A DNA stretch of 64,000 nt, taken from positions 16,165,111 through 16,229,110 of the forward strand of contig CM037836.1 of the NCBI GenBank assembly GCA_021234535.1, in the 5' to 3' direction. Positions within the stretch are counted from its first letter, which is position 1, and each line of letters starts with the position of its first letter. The notes below the pieces were generated by a model. It was given only the letters and a program-made list of their open reading frames with translations. It searched no databases and was not told the DNA's origin. The position numbers and the translations under genes are program-made. Of the stretch, positions 1 through 12,113 are shown in pieces. The stretch comes from Stichopus chloronotus. Its lineage: Eukaryota; Echinodermata; Holothuroidea; Aspidochirotida; Stichopodidae.

Positions 1-610
1 TTACACCATTCCTACAATCTGTGAAAATAAATAGGTTTCATTTGGTTAATTTTGCCATATGATTTCAAATTCTTCTAACATAACGACAGAAAGGGTAGAA
101 AAAGATAATGTAGTGGTTGACAGTTTTCATTCAAATCAACGTTGTGCTTTTTTGAGCAAACCAATGGGAAGTATACTAGTATTGAATATTCAGTGAACAA
201 CTCAGGATCACTGACGCCACGGGCAAGGTTGTGTTCAGTTCGTAGGTTATTTGTAGATACAGTGTTTCCTTTCACCAAATACTACAATTCCCGATACCTA
301 CCAAGGGGCGACGACTTGAGTACTGTATTATCTTTTTGATACACTAGTGAGACCTGTACTGTTGCATATTCATTATGTAGGCTGTTACAGTATAGTAAGA
401 ACTTTAATTTTCATATATGATTTCTGTTTTTCACTGTTTTTAAGCCAATCCCGTTGCTTTCGAAGTAGTTACTGTCATTTTCCTTCATTGAAAGACAGTC
501 TGTTCATGAACAACCTCGCGTGTACATTTAAAAATATAGAAAAAGCTTAGATCAAACGTAATCTTATCTTTTTGGTCAGCAAATTAGGGACACCAAAGTG
601 ACATGGTGCC

Positions 611-946
611 ATGTGGTTGCTGTATGAAGGTACAGGTATGGTATCTGTCGATGATCATGTTAACAAAGAGAAAGTAAGGCCCATCCAGCAAGTTCTCAGA
701 TTTTCAGAAAAGATTTTGAAAGCCAATGAGAGGTTACTGATAAAACCAAATCACTTACCACCACAAGGTGCACCATTACAAACACACAGGCGTATAGTTG
801 GGGCTATCCGCAGACATGATCCTAGCAGGCAAGGATCAGAGATACATGGGTCTGATGGTGGAGCTGAAAAGAGTAAGAAATTAACGCAAGTGACAGAGGG
901 CAATGCAACTGTACCATCAATCAGTCAACTGGCTTTCAAAGATTGA
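611..946 (+). CDS. Unrecognised 111-codon open frame, doubtful gene
   Basis: An open frame of 111 codons bounded upstream by an in-frame TGA at 599. The predicted product is basic in its middle part, with no signal peptide, membrane segment or family motif that I recognise. Base composition is slightly less AT-rich than the flanks. It may be a fragment of a mobile element or a chance open frame. It is kept only because its residue composition is more protein-like than most short frames here. No splice signals clearly bracket it, and no function is proposed. Confidence 0.15.
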   Translation: MWLLYEGTGMVSVDDHVNKEKVRPIQQVLRFSEKILKANERLLIKPNHLPPQGAPLQTHRRIVGAIRRHDPSRQGSEIHGSDGGAEKSKKLTQVTEGNATVPSISQLAFKD

Positions 947-2850
947 GATTCCAGACATGACAGAAAAATGGAAGAGGGGATGGGCAAAAAGGTGGGGCAG
1001 ATGAAATGGAAAAAACCACAACAAAGAACTAGTGTCTAAATACATTAATAAATGGGGAAAACTGCATGTAATGTAACCTGAAAATGAAATGTCAAAAACG
1101 TTTCAGGAGGATTGCTCATCATCAAGATACAGCTAATTACATAATTTGCTACAAAATGTACTAGCAATACAACAGACAGCAGTGGTACAGCACAGTGATA
1201 CTGTTAACTAAAAGAATATTAAATTTAAAGGCTAGAAAAATGAAATACACCATGTCTTCACTTGCATTTAAACATGTTGAGGTTGCCACAGCAACTGGCA
1301 GAATATGACCACAACAAAGAATTTCCTTGAGGTATATTCTCTTGAGTGTTGGTTAAGGTTTTATTCTTTTAATTTAGGTTCAAGCATTGTTCCATTTCAC
1401 ATCCGTCACCAGAAATATTTATAAAATTCTACAAGTGGAAATGAACTGTAGAGAGGTTATACAACATCGACTCCAGCAGACACAAGAGGGGTACCTACAG
1501 TAATAAATGGTCTGTATTACCTGTCACCGGGAATATTTTCTCTCCCTCTAATGCTGGTGTTGCACTCCACTAGAATGTCCCTTGAAAACACACTAGGCAA
1601 GTTGCTTACAGTAGATGTGTAACAAGAAAATAGTGTGTCCCTTACAGTAGCTGTCTTTTTTTTTTTGGAAATGTTAATACACTCTTTGGGCTTTGAACTG
1701 TAAATTTGCATGAATACATTCTGTGCAATGTCCTTGCTCTGAAAAGCAAAAGAAGAGCTGCCTTAAAGAGGCTCATTGAGTTGTTTTGTGAAATTCACTC
1801 AATTTTTCTAAACTGGTCAAGTTTGCTTCACATACTAATGACAAACAGTCAAACTAAAAGGATCCCAAAGTTTTACATACGTTAGAACATTAATGAGTGA
1901 GTAACCAACGATTAAATTTGGTTTTAGAAACTTTGTGACCAGACATTTTCACATTAGTACATTCACATGCACACAATCAGAGCAAGTAACCGTCAAAAAT
2001 TTGAAAAAATTGACAGTTTTCATGTATAACTATTGGCTGTGAAACTTGATTAATTATGCTAATTGTGAGTATTGTCGTGTGTTTGTATACTTCAAAATCA
2101 CCGCAATCTTCACTGATATCAACTCAATGAGCCTCTTTAAACATTTGCCATGTGGTCCAAGAATTTGTTTGTTATCTAACTACATCTTCAGGGAAAACAT
2201 GAGTACATGCAGCCGTTTAATACCCTGAGATGACTTGATAGCTTTTAGGCAAAACTGTGTTGCAATGCTCAGCTATTAGGAAGTTATATTATCCTAAGAT
2301 TTTCGTTGGATTAGTGTCACGTGGTTTCAACCAGAGCGCCTTTTGTCTGACAGAGTTTGGGCTTCATTTATTGTTCCCTGATGTCATTATGGTAAATCTG
2401 TTTCTATGTCTCATACTATGGAGGAGCTTCATCAGTGCTATTGGCATAGTACATTGCAAGATACTTGTATTGTTTGAAATACATAATCAATCTCAGAGTG
2501 CACCTGTGAGTGCATTTAGGTCTCTGCCTCATAGGCATTTGAGCCAGGGAGAGGGGCAGAACACCCCCAAGGTAATTTTTTTTTTTTGAGCAGTGATGCA
2601 ATTTTTTGGGCAGGGTGGAAAACTGATTAAATTACTCTTCATGGGGAAAGATAACAATTTCCAGAGGAATATCAGGGCATAAAATTGAAAGAAAAATTAG
2701 GTAGAAACAAACAAAAAAGTTACAAGGCCATACTTTTTTAATTTCATTTGAACCTTTACCGATCTCATTTCCCTTGTTTATCTGGAAATTGTCATTGACA
2801 TTCCCACAGCATTACATTCGCAGAGCCTTTTCAACTCCAATGCTGAAGGA

Positions 2851-3060
2851 TTAGGCCTAAGGTCTACTCTAACGTTACAGATCTAGACAGAGCCTAACTT
2901 AAGCCTTAGGCCAGGCTAATTTGTAAAGTTAGTCCGGAGTGTAAGTTCGTTAGGCCTAGGCTAATTGAGTGTTAGCGTATGAAACAATAACATAGACATA
3001 CTACTTCATAATATGGTCGGTTCTTCGCATGTCGTAACGCTTAGGCTAGGCAATAAATGT
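2851..3060. repeat. Cluster of TAGGCCTA-type motifs
   Basis: Within about 210 bases the octamer TAGGCCTA occurs at 2852 and 2951, with several one-mismatch relatives (CTTAGGCC, CTTAGGCTAGG) between and after. The same palindromic octamer recurs at seven other places in the window. Confidence 0.55.
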
Positions 3061-4595
3061 CCCCGAGCATGGGTTAGTGTCTTTACTTCCATGTTTCATT
3101 TCAACCTTTTTGCTAAGGCAACCAAACTGGAAGCCAACGCACGTTTACAACTTGCATAGCTAGCGCATATGTACTGTAAGTGTAAGACGGAGATCTCCCT
3201 GCTGATTTTGTCTCGACCGTACACTATCTTGTATGTGGGGCCGGTGCACAGTTGCTACATGAATCTGTAAAAGTTCTTGACACCGTACCTATATTCACTG
3301 AACTAAAAAACAGTTCAGTGCCTATATTTCTATATCCATGCATATATTCTAAAATCCGCGGCGCATCAGTTGGTATGGAGCGCCTTTCGCGCGAATTAGA
3401 CTTGCAGCGGGCATGGCAGATCCAATCTATTTGCACCGTGACTCAGAGGACATTTCAGAGATGGAAAGTGTCGCTATAGCTTACACAAAAGAGAAATTAT
3501 GTGCTCTTTATAGTGTTTTCATATTTTTTCTAACTAACACTTTATCACAAACAAACAAAATAAAGTTTAAGTTATATTACGTAGCAAATATCGTAATTAA
3601 TTTTGCACCGTGATGTACGGGACAAGAAAAAAAAGTACGTGTGTGTTTTTTAAATCAAAACTTCTCTCAAAGTAATTGTCATACAATCAGGCTTATACCA
3701 CAAATGTGTAGGCCTACTCCACAGACTTCATTCTAAAGAATATCAAGTAAAAATTTTAGGTGATTATGGTAGTGACAAGTGAATTCTGTAAAAAAAAAAA
3801 AAAAAAATGAATCAGCGTGACTTGCAGGACATATGTGAAACACGGGATATGTACGTGACGTACTCTACAATTTGTCCACATAGAGGTGCACTATAGAAAG
3901 CTTATTTCTATGTTTTAATATCGTCTTTTGAGGTGTTTTTCTACTTAAAATATCTTACCATACATCACACATATTTACTATCATCATCAATGAAAAAATG
4001 GTGGTCAGAGTAGGAATGAGGGACTGGGAGAAGAGGGGTAAGATAAGACGGCTGCAACTGCTGTAATCTCAGGCACAAACACCCCTCATGACTTTATGAG
4101 CATTCACAATTATACCTACTGTAGATACTTTCTAAAAATTCAAATTCAACAGCATTCCTTGTCTCCTCACCCCCACCATGCTTTGCCTCCGCAGTCACTA
4201 CTGGCCTCATGTACAACTCTGCCATTAATAATCTTGAAGAAATGTATACATGGGTTCAATCTGAAACATTGCTTTAACTTTGATTATGTTCAAATGATAA
4301 AAATGTTGAATAAAAGTTTTGTCTATATTTAGACTAAACATGCATTGAAAATGGTATTCTATCCTCTATAGAACTATTCTATCTTTTTTATTACTTTTTC
4401 TTTTTGGGGGGGAGGGGGAAACTGACCATATTGTCGTTCCGCCACTGGACGGATTTTCAAATTTGTTTTACAAAGCAGAAAAGAGGCTGTCCCCTCTTGC
4501 TTCATTGATCACTTGAGATTTTAAGCTGCCTGTCTCTGGTTGGAATCATTGATCGACCTTCATCACTGTGGAGAACTGAAAAAAAGAAAACTTAC

Positions 4596-4660
4596 CAGGA
4601 CTGATGACTGACGACGTAACATTTTCCCAGTAGATCCTGTCAGACAGGAATACAGTAGCC
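4596..4660 (-). CDS. Reeler-domain secreted protein, coding exon 3
   Basis: This 65-nt exon completes the Reeler domain. It starts after a CTGAAG acceptor at 4661 and ends at a CTG|GTAAGT donor at 4595. The first base completes an Arg codon split after exon 2, so the reading joins as F-R-A-T-V-F and continues through a Y-W-E-N-V-T segment, the expected last strands of a Reeler domain (F-R-A-T-V ... Y-W-V in relatives). The exon ends in phase 1, so the protein must continue. No following exon was identified between 4595 and the left edge. The protein could therefore be a short Reeler protein or the N-terminus of a longer one, such as a Reeler-DOMON-cytochrome b561 protein. Confidence 0.7.
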
Positions 4661-4832
4661 CTTCAGAGAAAATAAAATGATATAAAAACAAGTGCTATTG
4701 TAAATTATAATTGCTTGCACATTTTGCAAACATTAGTTACAACATTTGCCCTTGATGAATAGTTTCCTATTTATCTTTATATCTTTACTACAGAAGTATA
4801 TTACTGTATTTCATTGTTAGTTTTTTTCACAG

Positions 4833-4943
4833 AAAGCAACGTCTACTGGACAAACTGACATATATCAACGTCAAGAGGCTCTTCTTAAACTTGGCATTTC
4901 CAAACTTGCTCAGCAAAAAAACCTGAAGAAGCACCGTAGTAAA
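4833..4943 (+). CDS. Exon-like 37-codon open frame antisense in Reeler intron 2
   Basis: A polypyrimidine tract and TTTTTTTCACAG acceptor precede exactly 111 bases (37 codons, phase 0 at both ends), followed by a possible AAA|GTAATC donor. The predicted peptide is hydrophilic and rich in Lys, Gln and Leu, with a helix-like stretch (E-A-L-L-K-L-G-I-S-K-L-A-Q-Q-K-N), and reads like real protein. It lies on the strand opposite the Reeler gene, within its 329-bp second intron. I do not recognise the family and found no partner exons. It could be an exon of an antisense gene, a retroposed fragment or chance. Confidence 0.3.
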
Positions 4944-4989
4944 GTAATCATTTTTTTTTTAAAGTTAAATCCTCAATATTTTGACATAC

Positions 4990-5245
4990 CGAAACAAAAA
5001 TCCATCTCTGGGTACTTCTTGATTGCTAGGTAAAATCCATTGTAAAACAACATCATCTGTTACTTTTTCAGGAGGGAAAAACTCTAGGACCGTCGGAGCG
5101 CCGTTGCACTCTCGTGTTTGATTCGTCGGTGCAATCCACCCTCCGATGAAACTGTTTGATGTCTCGCTGGATGAGGCGCTGGATGCAGTGATGAACAGCT
5201 GTCTCAATGGTGTCGGGTCCGGAGACGGCACTGTTGTAACAGTAA
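4990..5245 (-). CDS. Reeler-domain secreted protein, coding exon 2
   Basis: A 256-nt exon holding the centre of the Reeler domain. The acceptor is TTCTTATGCTGTAG (ending 5246) and the donor TTTCG|GTATGT (starting 4989). Exon 1 ends in phase 1 and this exon begins with the two missing bases, giving L-T-V-T-V-T across the junction. Family features visible are an F-I-T-A-S-S strand (FllqA-like in relatives), an I-G-G-W turn, a Cys after T-R-E, and V-V-L-Q-W-I-L-P before the D-G-F-L-F strand, matching the usual f-x-W-x-a-P ... G-x-v-x-F-r-a pattern. One Asn glycosylation site (N-Q-T) is present. Reeler domains occur in extracellular proteins, including reelin, spondins, insect defence proteins and ferric reductase-like proteins; which type this is cannot be decided from these exons. 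Confidence 0.8.
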
Positions 5246-8200
5246 CTACAGCATAAGAAATGTAAAGAAGATGTAGCTTCGATGCTTCAAATTATGAATG
5301 ACTCCATAGGGCAGGGGGGTATAACACCAATCGGTTCCCCAACCTCGGAATAAACGTTTTTGTAGTCATCATTTAAGAATCTTGTATCCACTTGTGAAGG
5401 GGCACATACAGACAGCTCTATGTACCAAAGTCCACAGGGTTCAAAATGTGAATACATCACAGCATTGGACAGGGCCGGATTAACCTAAGCAACCTATCGG
5501 TCGAGCTCGCCTTCGCCAGGGTCCCTACGAAAGTGTAACCCTCGTATAATTGCACCAAGGAGGTAACCTCCTTGATTGCACAAAAGAAGTAAGTGCTTTT
5601 TTTCTTCAAATGATATCGACTCCACGTTTATGCTCCTGCCCCTGTCCATCCCCTAAAAAATAAAAGTCAGAGAAAAGTAAAAAAAAAAATGAAATAAAAA
5701 GGTGGAAAATGAAAAAGAGAAGGTAGTAGAGAAGAGAAGGTAGTACCCAATGCTTTTTTAACGCCGGAGACAATTGTATACCTGGTACCAGGCTTAAAAC
5801 ACCGACCTGTGAATTCTTCCGGGTGTAGATATGCAACTGTTAACGTAAGATGGCCTAGAATGGCCCTATGGCGTTATGCATAATGTCATGTCTAGGTCCC
5901 TCCAGCGCGGTCAAATATGTAGGTATACATTCAGAAACAAAGTGAAAATTGTGAGTAAGAAGGTTGAAAACTATTATAACGTAACGAAGCGACACAGAAT
6001 CAGTACCAAACCTAATAAAGCAAGTGGAGAGGGACTAACTTCCTCGGCAATATACGAAGAGTGTTCGAAGAGGGCCCTAGGAGAGAATTTAAAAGAGAGG
6101 GTTGAACATATTCCTCATCGGTCAATTGTGAAGTTTATTGATAATTGTAGGAGGGGGGAAGACGTATTTTTGAGAGGTTTTTACCTGTTGCGTTGTTGCG
6201 TTTGGCGTTTGGCGTTGCGTTTGGCGCTTTGTTTTATTTGGCCGATGCCTATAGGGATCGGACAAATCGGCTGGGCGTAGGTTAAATGTGACCTAGACAT
6301 AATTAGCTCGAGTGAGCCACATACAGTACGTTACACTGTGAATCACATACAACATGTTGCGATGGGAGGCTGCAACGATTCTACGGTGAATGAATTCATA
6401 CCATAGCCTTCAGGTAACCAAGAGTGAATTGGAGGGCCCACTTCTCGAGCGTGCGAGTATTTCTTCATGATTAAAAACAACTTTCAGTCTGAGACCATTT
6501 GGAATAAACAGTTGTTCAAAATTCTTAACAACAGCAATAACGAGGAACCAAAACAGGTAATGAAACTTCATATATTCCTTAGAAGGACAGATAATAACAA
6601 TAAAAAAGGGTTATTACACTTGAGAGAGCGCTTTTGTGTAGACCATAATTATTCCTTGAGTCCGGTGTCCCTTTCACCCAACCATGCCAAACTCTTATAA
6701 ATAGAAGCCGCTACCATGAGCAAACGTTAAAGGGAAGTATAGTGCGTGTGTAATGCACCAAGATAGCATACAAAAGCAGATCCAATATTTGTTAAATCAT
6801 TCGGTTAAACATTCGGATTAATTTTGGATGCACAAATTATTCTTGAGAAACAAGTTGTAGGACTTCTGTAAATTCAAACTTTTTTTTTTTCAAATGAAGG
6901 CCAACGTCCCTCCTTATTTTGAATCATTTCTCATTCCGTGTCCACAAATATAGCAATGTTTGAAAAATGCGATTTTCCTCTAAACAATTCATCTTTAGTT
7001 TGCTTAGAACTCCTTATACTTCGTCGATTTTCACGTGATCTACTTCCTCTTCCATAGTATGCAGAGTCACCAAATTCTGTTTGGTTCCACATTCGTGTTG
7101 CGATACATGTGTTATCTCATACCTGATAGACCTGACATGGTTATAGATTATGGTCAGAGACATTAGGAAAGGTTAGGGAATACAACTTTTAGGAGTTGTC
7201 TAAATCCACGATATCATGTTATGGATTAGCTGGTCGAGTATCCCTAACACTGGATATGTTTCCACGTTCAAACCCATAAAAAGAATTGTCTTAGAAATAG
7301 TTCCGTTACTTTAAATCGTTATACGGTCGTGGTATATATCTTTCATTCAGTTTGGTTTCGAAGTTGGTTCTCGTAGTTTTCAGCAGTGTCTCATTCTTTT
7401 TTCGTCGTTGAGGAACCGAAACTGGTCGGTTTTTACTGTTATTCACGTATAGAAAAGCATTATTGTAAACAAAACGAATAGCCTATGTAATATCTGTAAA
7501 AGTTAAATATTTTCAGGTTAATTTCTCGGATCGAGTGAGCTTGAAAAAAAAAGCTTGTACTATAAAGACTGTTTCTGTCTTACTTATCCGTGTTCCTACC
7601 TTAGTTACAATACAATTATAATGTCATCAGTTCCTCATTCTGAACTTTTTTGTTGTGTCAAAAGCAATGGGCGTCCAAAAAGTCTCGTAGTCCACCTGGA
7701 CTGAGTATCATACGACGCCAGTTGTGAGGAAAGGAAGGGTGAATTTTCTCATCTGGAAAATTTCTCTTGAACATTCTCTTAGAACAACGATATGTTACTG
7801 TATTTTTTTATTGCTATTGTTGATGTAACGAAAAATAGGGAAAGGAGGTGAGGCCACGACAACACCGCCCCCCCCCCCCCAACTCCTCTCGGATCCTCGT
7901 CTGCATGTCACACGCATTACACGGTAATACCAGATTCAGTCGGTCAGTCCTGAAAAGAGCCAAAATAATTTTGCTATGTTCAGGATTTCAATGGCGTGAA
8001 TGTGTAGCGACACAGTAGGCCTACGTACCGGTAACTTACTTACTAAGGGTCATTTACAGCAGTGTGTAGCCAACGTCTACCAATTGTCACCCCAGATTGC
8101 CCGTCTCTTAACCCCATAACCACCCATTCAGTCCCCGCGAACCGTGTGCCTGTGCCATATGGACATGGTTAAACTATACTTAATGACATGGTTACTCAAA

Positions 8201-8347
8201 GTAATAATTGTGACCATTTGGGAAGTTTGCACAAACTGCATATTACATTTTGTCGGGTATAGTGGAATCGTTACATAGCCTAATTAGGTACTAGTTGTTC
8301 TCCTGCACTTAATTACATTATAATAAATATATTCCTCATGCACAAAC
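5246..8347. other. Intron 1 of the Reeler gene
   Basis: Bounded by a GT donor at 8347 and an AG acceptor at 5246 on the minus strand. It holds a short GCGTTTGG-type simple repeat near 6186-6235, a possible degenerate copy end of the 315-bp dispersed family near 6727, and a 13-base poly-C tract at 7868. A 134-codon plus-strand open frame at 5876-6280 was judged not to be a gene. Confidence 0.6.
6186..6235. repeat. Short imperfect GCGTTTGG-type simple repeat
   Basis: Interspersed TTGCGTT and GGCGTTTGGCG units occur over about 50 bases, giving a brief GC-rich low-complexity patch in the large intron. Confidence 0.6.
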
Positions 8348-8555
8348 CTGTTAACTGATCCCCTGGAGTGTACGTTGAGACAATATCTCCGTTAACGTTA
8401 GTAATTTCAATGACATATGGATTTCCGATGGAACTCTGAGGTGATTCCATAACGGAAGAACTCCGTAAAAGTGAACAAGAAAAGTCCGAAACTTGACTGT
8501 ATCCAAGCGTAGAAAGCAAAATGACCAAACACGCCACTTTGATTCGACCAGCCAT
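8348..8555 (-). CDS. Reeler-domain secreted protein, coding exon 1 with signal peptide
   Basis: First coding exon. The chosen start at 8555 gives a classic signal peptide: M-A-G-R-I-K, then a hydrophobic core (V-A-C-L-V-I-L-L) ending near G-Y-S-Q. An in-frame ATG 33 bases upstream (8588) is possible but would put a polar stretch before the hydrophobic core. After the signal the frame enters the Reeler domain (P-Y-V-I-E-I ... Y-T-P-G-D-Q-L-T), the family's Y-x-P-G motif, and meets a CAG|GTTTGT donor at 8347 in phase 1. Intron 1 is about 3.1 kb. The usual conserved early loop appears altered, being Ser/Gln-rich. The protein is expected to be secreted or displayed outside the cell. Confidence 0.75.
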
Positions 8556-8588
8556 TGCAGGTGAATGATTGTCAAAGTGACTTAACAA

Positions 8589-10140
8589 GAAATGCTTAAA
8601 AAGATTCTTAAAAAGATGAAATTAATTGTTCTCTTCTTTTAACAAACGATTTACACAAAATGTTCACTCGCAAACAATTCAATGTTTACAACAGTAAAAC
8701 CCTCTATGAGACGTCAGTCCCAAATATGTATGGACAATATACACGCTTCACTCAGTTCCGGATGCTTTTTCACTTTGGAAGTTTTAAATACTCTGTGTAG
8801 CCTGATTAATTTAGTGTCTTATGCTGCTTTATTTCAGGCCGTATACACTGCCTGGCGTGTATGTAAGTATATTAGAATCTACCCCAAAAGCAAATAAGAT
8901 ACCCTTTCTCGATACGGTTGACAGAGCAAGATGAATACTGTTGTACAACACGTGTGGCCGATATACGCAAACCCACACAAGGCTAAGACATTGACAACCA
9001 CAGCTGATGACAATTACAGAAGAAAAAAAGAGGCCATGCATTGACATTACTCATAGCAAACCGGTGTTTTTTGTTGGCGTTGGTTTCAAACGAAGACAAT
9101 GTCGCCAGTTGGAAATACGTCTTTCAATCAATACTACCATTCACCATAGACAAACCCAAATACTTATTTTTTTTGTTGTCAAAGATCTTATCAGTTCGCA
9201 TGTACAGCCTTCACAAAATGTATTGAAATAGTAATGTTTTGCTCTATGACCACGTTTCTTGTATCACACACAGATTTTTATTATGATCAGCTCAAAAGGA
9301 GTTATACAACAGTCAAGGAGTTGCATTAGTGAACACAATGAGAGAGTTATAGGCATTCCGTTCTAATCCTTCAAAGATTATGTCCGTTACTTCTGTTTTT
9401 ATCAGTGTAGAGCACAAGCGGCATTCCCCCCAGACAGAACCGCTTTAACACCAAATTGATTTTTATCTCTAGTATGTATACGTCATGACAATGCCCTCAC
9501 TTGAGATACAGGCCCACAATACGCTTAGCTTTAGACACAATAGAAGGCGGAGGACCAGATGAATCAGGTATGCTGACTCACAAAGAGGACCTTCAAAGAC
9601 GCAGGGATTAGATGAGAAATGGGGTCAACTGCATGCCATCAAAACCCTTCCGTATATAAGATTCTGAAATCGGCGTAGTAACGATTGGAACAACTGGAGC
9701 ATAAATGATTGCAATATTGTGTTCTTGTTTACAATAGTACGTTTTATATAAACAACAAAAGCCCCGTTGTTTACACTGAATTATTTTCATTGGCCTGTGC
9801 ATTCAGGTTAGAAAAATAACACAAAAGTTTTGGGTTCACCTGTGAAATATCCAGGGACTCCATGTGCTAAAAGAAAAAAAAGAAAAAAAAAAGAAAGGAA
9901 ACTCCTCACTTTATAGAAAAGACAAAGGGTTATTGAATACCTGAGTAATAGGATACGGTACATCCGTTAGAACTCTCTGTTTGGAGGAGTAAACTGCATG
10001 GCATGCTACAACGAATATAAAAACTGACTGTATAATGGACCATTTATGCAGCTTTCCTCTTTCCGGTTCATACAAGCGTCTGACTTTGTTTTGTTGGCAT
10101 ATACACTGCTCAGAGGGAAATAGGGCGTTTGTTTTACAGA
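8589..10140. other. Upstream region of the Reeler gene, no gene seen
   Basis: AT-rich DNA just 5' of the minus-strand Reeler gene, so it probably includes its promoter and 5' UTR. No convincing TATA box, initiator or upstream exon could be singled out, and no repeat family was recognised here. Confidence 0.4.
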
Positions 10141-10455
10141 AACAACCATATTTTTAAAACCTATATTTGTGGACGTAGAATAATAGAGTATTCAAAATAA
10201 TGAAGGACTTCTTTTCAAGGAATAAGATTCTCACAGATAGAAATTCAGTTATTTGTTGCTCAACAATCATTTGTTCACCCAAACTTTTCAAAATTCAAAT
10301 GATGCATCTCCTATTACTCATCACATGCATAATGTTTTGAGGAGATGAAGCTTTGACAGATATTTATTGATGAGACTGAATGGTTTAACAATGTTTAAAG
10401 CTATTTTCTTTGTACACAATGTTGGTGTATTCTAGACGCTGTATTTCCCTTTAAA
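10141..10455 (+). repeat. 315-bp dispersed repeat family, copy A
   Basis: Resembles copies B (18357), C (52213) and, inverted, D (40988). Shared landmarks in order: ATATTTGTG near the start, TTCAAGGAATAAG, CTCACAGATAGAAATTCAG, TTTGTTCACCCAAAC, a TGAGGAGATGAAG block, GATGAGACTGAATG and a terminal TTTCCCTTTAA. No long open frame; probably a non-autonomous mobile element. Confidence 0.75.
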
Positions 10456-11055
10456 AACAAAGCATGTATTACCACCAGTGCCATCAAATTTGAAATATTA
10501 CAGGCAATTTTTCATGCAGTCCGTACACTTTATGATATAAAAACATGTCAAATTTTTCACCACATTGCGCCTAAGGTTATACCTAGTAATTGAAAAAAAT
10601 TCTCAAAAAGGGGATGGGGCCTCTGACTTACAACCCGCTCCAAGGTCAACCATCACTCATCTCATGCTCCCCCCCCCCCCAACTAACAAAATAGCCTTCT
10701 ATTGTATGATATTTTTCTCATCAAGGTGGCTTTATCATCCACAAGTAATCGGTAAAAGAACCTTTTACGTTGTTATGCAATAAACGACGGTCGGAGCAAG
10801 CAAATAAATAAAACAAAAATGTAATCGTCAGAGATTAAGAATTGTTGGAATAACTTTTCTGGAACTAAAATTTCTGGGTAACGAGATGACTACAACAGAT
10901 GCAAGACGTTACACCAGATTTTGTCTAAGGTCACCTGGTAGTTGAAAATTTCTCAAAAAAAAAAAAAAAAATACAGTTATATAGTTAGAAAGTAAAAACT
11001 ATTAAATTACTTTTTTCTGGAGATTGCGATAGCATAAATGCCCATGGACATTCGG

Positions 11056-11150
11056 AAAGTGCCGTTTCCAGTCATGTGGGGGAGGAGGAGAGGGGTTGAA
11101 AAGCCAACGATTTTCTGCTATTCTCCATGTCAACTAATGTGGCGTTACGT
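11056..11150 (+). repeat. Direct duplicate flanking hAT-type element 1, left copy
   Basis: The segment beginning GAAGTGCCGTTTCC, then GGTTGAAAAGCCAA and CTAATGTGGCG, matches 12512-12600 with scattered differences and small indels. The two copies lie on either side of the mobile element at 11317-12113, so the surrounding DNA was itself duplicated. Confidence 0.6.
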
Positions 11151-11316
11151 TACACGGTAGTCCTACCTGCGCGATGGGCCCAAAAGGGCTAGGCCGTTTG
11201 GCCGGACCCCCACTCCCTGTTGAAGCACACTGCATGCATAGCCGTCTCATATGTGATCTCAGTGACGTATAGGCAATATGTGCCTTCCAATCATTGGACC
11301 CTAGTGGTGTCCTCGT

Positions 11317-12113
11317 CAGTGGCGGCGCTACGGGGGGGGGGGGGGCATGAGGGGCAATTGCCCCCCAGATTTTTCCTTGCCCCCCAGTTCCCCCCCCCCC
11401 CCAGTTGCTCTCACCCTTCCTAATCAGATCTTGTACTCATCCAAAATTAATTTAATCACAAAACTATGTATTGGCATTGGACTGAATAAGAACAGCTTCC
11501 CGGGAACCATGATTGATAAATGACTAATTTATGTTACACAGGCTGTCACTTTAATATCATGCCCATAGCCACTTCAACAGTATGCCAGCCTGGTCAGACC
11601 AATTTTCTCTGGAATGTTTACCGTCCAGCATAAGGGAAGGGCGGGTAGGTGGTTGTTTTCCTAAATATAGGAATGTCGTTGTTTTCCTAAACATAGGAAT
11701 GGAATGGAAGTGTATGTAGCCTATGTGTGTGTGTGGGTGTGTGTATGTACTCGGTGGCACCGCGTAAAATGTGACATAGTACCCCCAAAGAAAAAAGTTG
11801 GGAACCTTGGAGTACGGTCAACCGAAAAAATGAATAATATAAAAATAAATAATATACCTCTCTTGGGACTTAATTTTCCACTCAGAGATATCCTTAAACC
11901 TCAGAGCTTCCGGGGGCTTCGCCCCCTGGACCCCAACCGGGGCTTTGCCCCTGGACCCCACCAGGGGTCCTAAGGCGGGCCCCTGGACCCCACCCGCAAG
12001 ACATCGCGCTTCGCGCTCGGTTTCGCCCTGCGCGCGAAAATCTTTGCCCCCCAACATTTTCTTCTGCCCTCAGTTTGCCCCCCCCCAAGTCTGACATTCT
12101 GGCGCCGCCACTG
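11317..12113. mobile_element. hAT-type non-autonomous element, copy 1 (797 bp)
   Basis: The element starts CAGTGGCGGCGCTA and ends TGGCGCCGCCACTG, inverted termini of about 12 bp. It is flanked by a perfect 8-bp target duplication GTCCTCGT (11309-11316 and 12114-12121), the length typical of hAT transposases. The interior has G/C homopolymers, a (GT)n patch near 11723, and strong hairpins (GGGGGCTTCGCCCCC near 11909) followed by repeated CTGGACCCC blocks. No transposase is encoded; short open frames inside are compositional. Compared with copy 2, it carries about 0.4 kb more sequence at roughly 11410-11790, so one of the two is a deletion or insertion derivative. Confidence 0.9.

Larger units (their letters stand above)
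1..4595. other. Mostly non-coding stretch left of the Reeler gene
   Basis: No recognisable gene was found. The stretch is AT-rich, with a poly-A run near 3791 and a cluster of TAGGCCTA-type motifs at 2850-3060. If the minus-strand Reeler gene continues, this is its intron and 3' region, but no further exon could be identified. A segment ending near 4446 with CGCCACTG resembles the end of the hAT-type elements seen elsewhere in the window; no matching left end was found. Confidence 0.5.

Noticed and set aside
4431..4446. Sequence ending TTCCGCCACTG resembling the hAT-type element terminus
   Set aside because: No matching opposite end or 8-bp target duplication was found; at most a relic.
5876..6280. 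134-codon plus-strand open frame
   Set aside because: Lies in the Reeler intron, includes a GCGTTTGG simple repeat at its end, and shows no recognisable domain or splice context.
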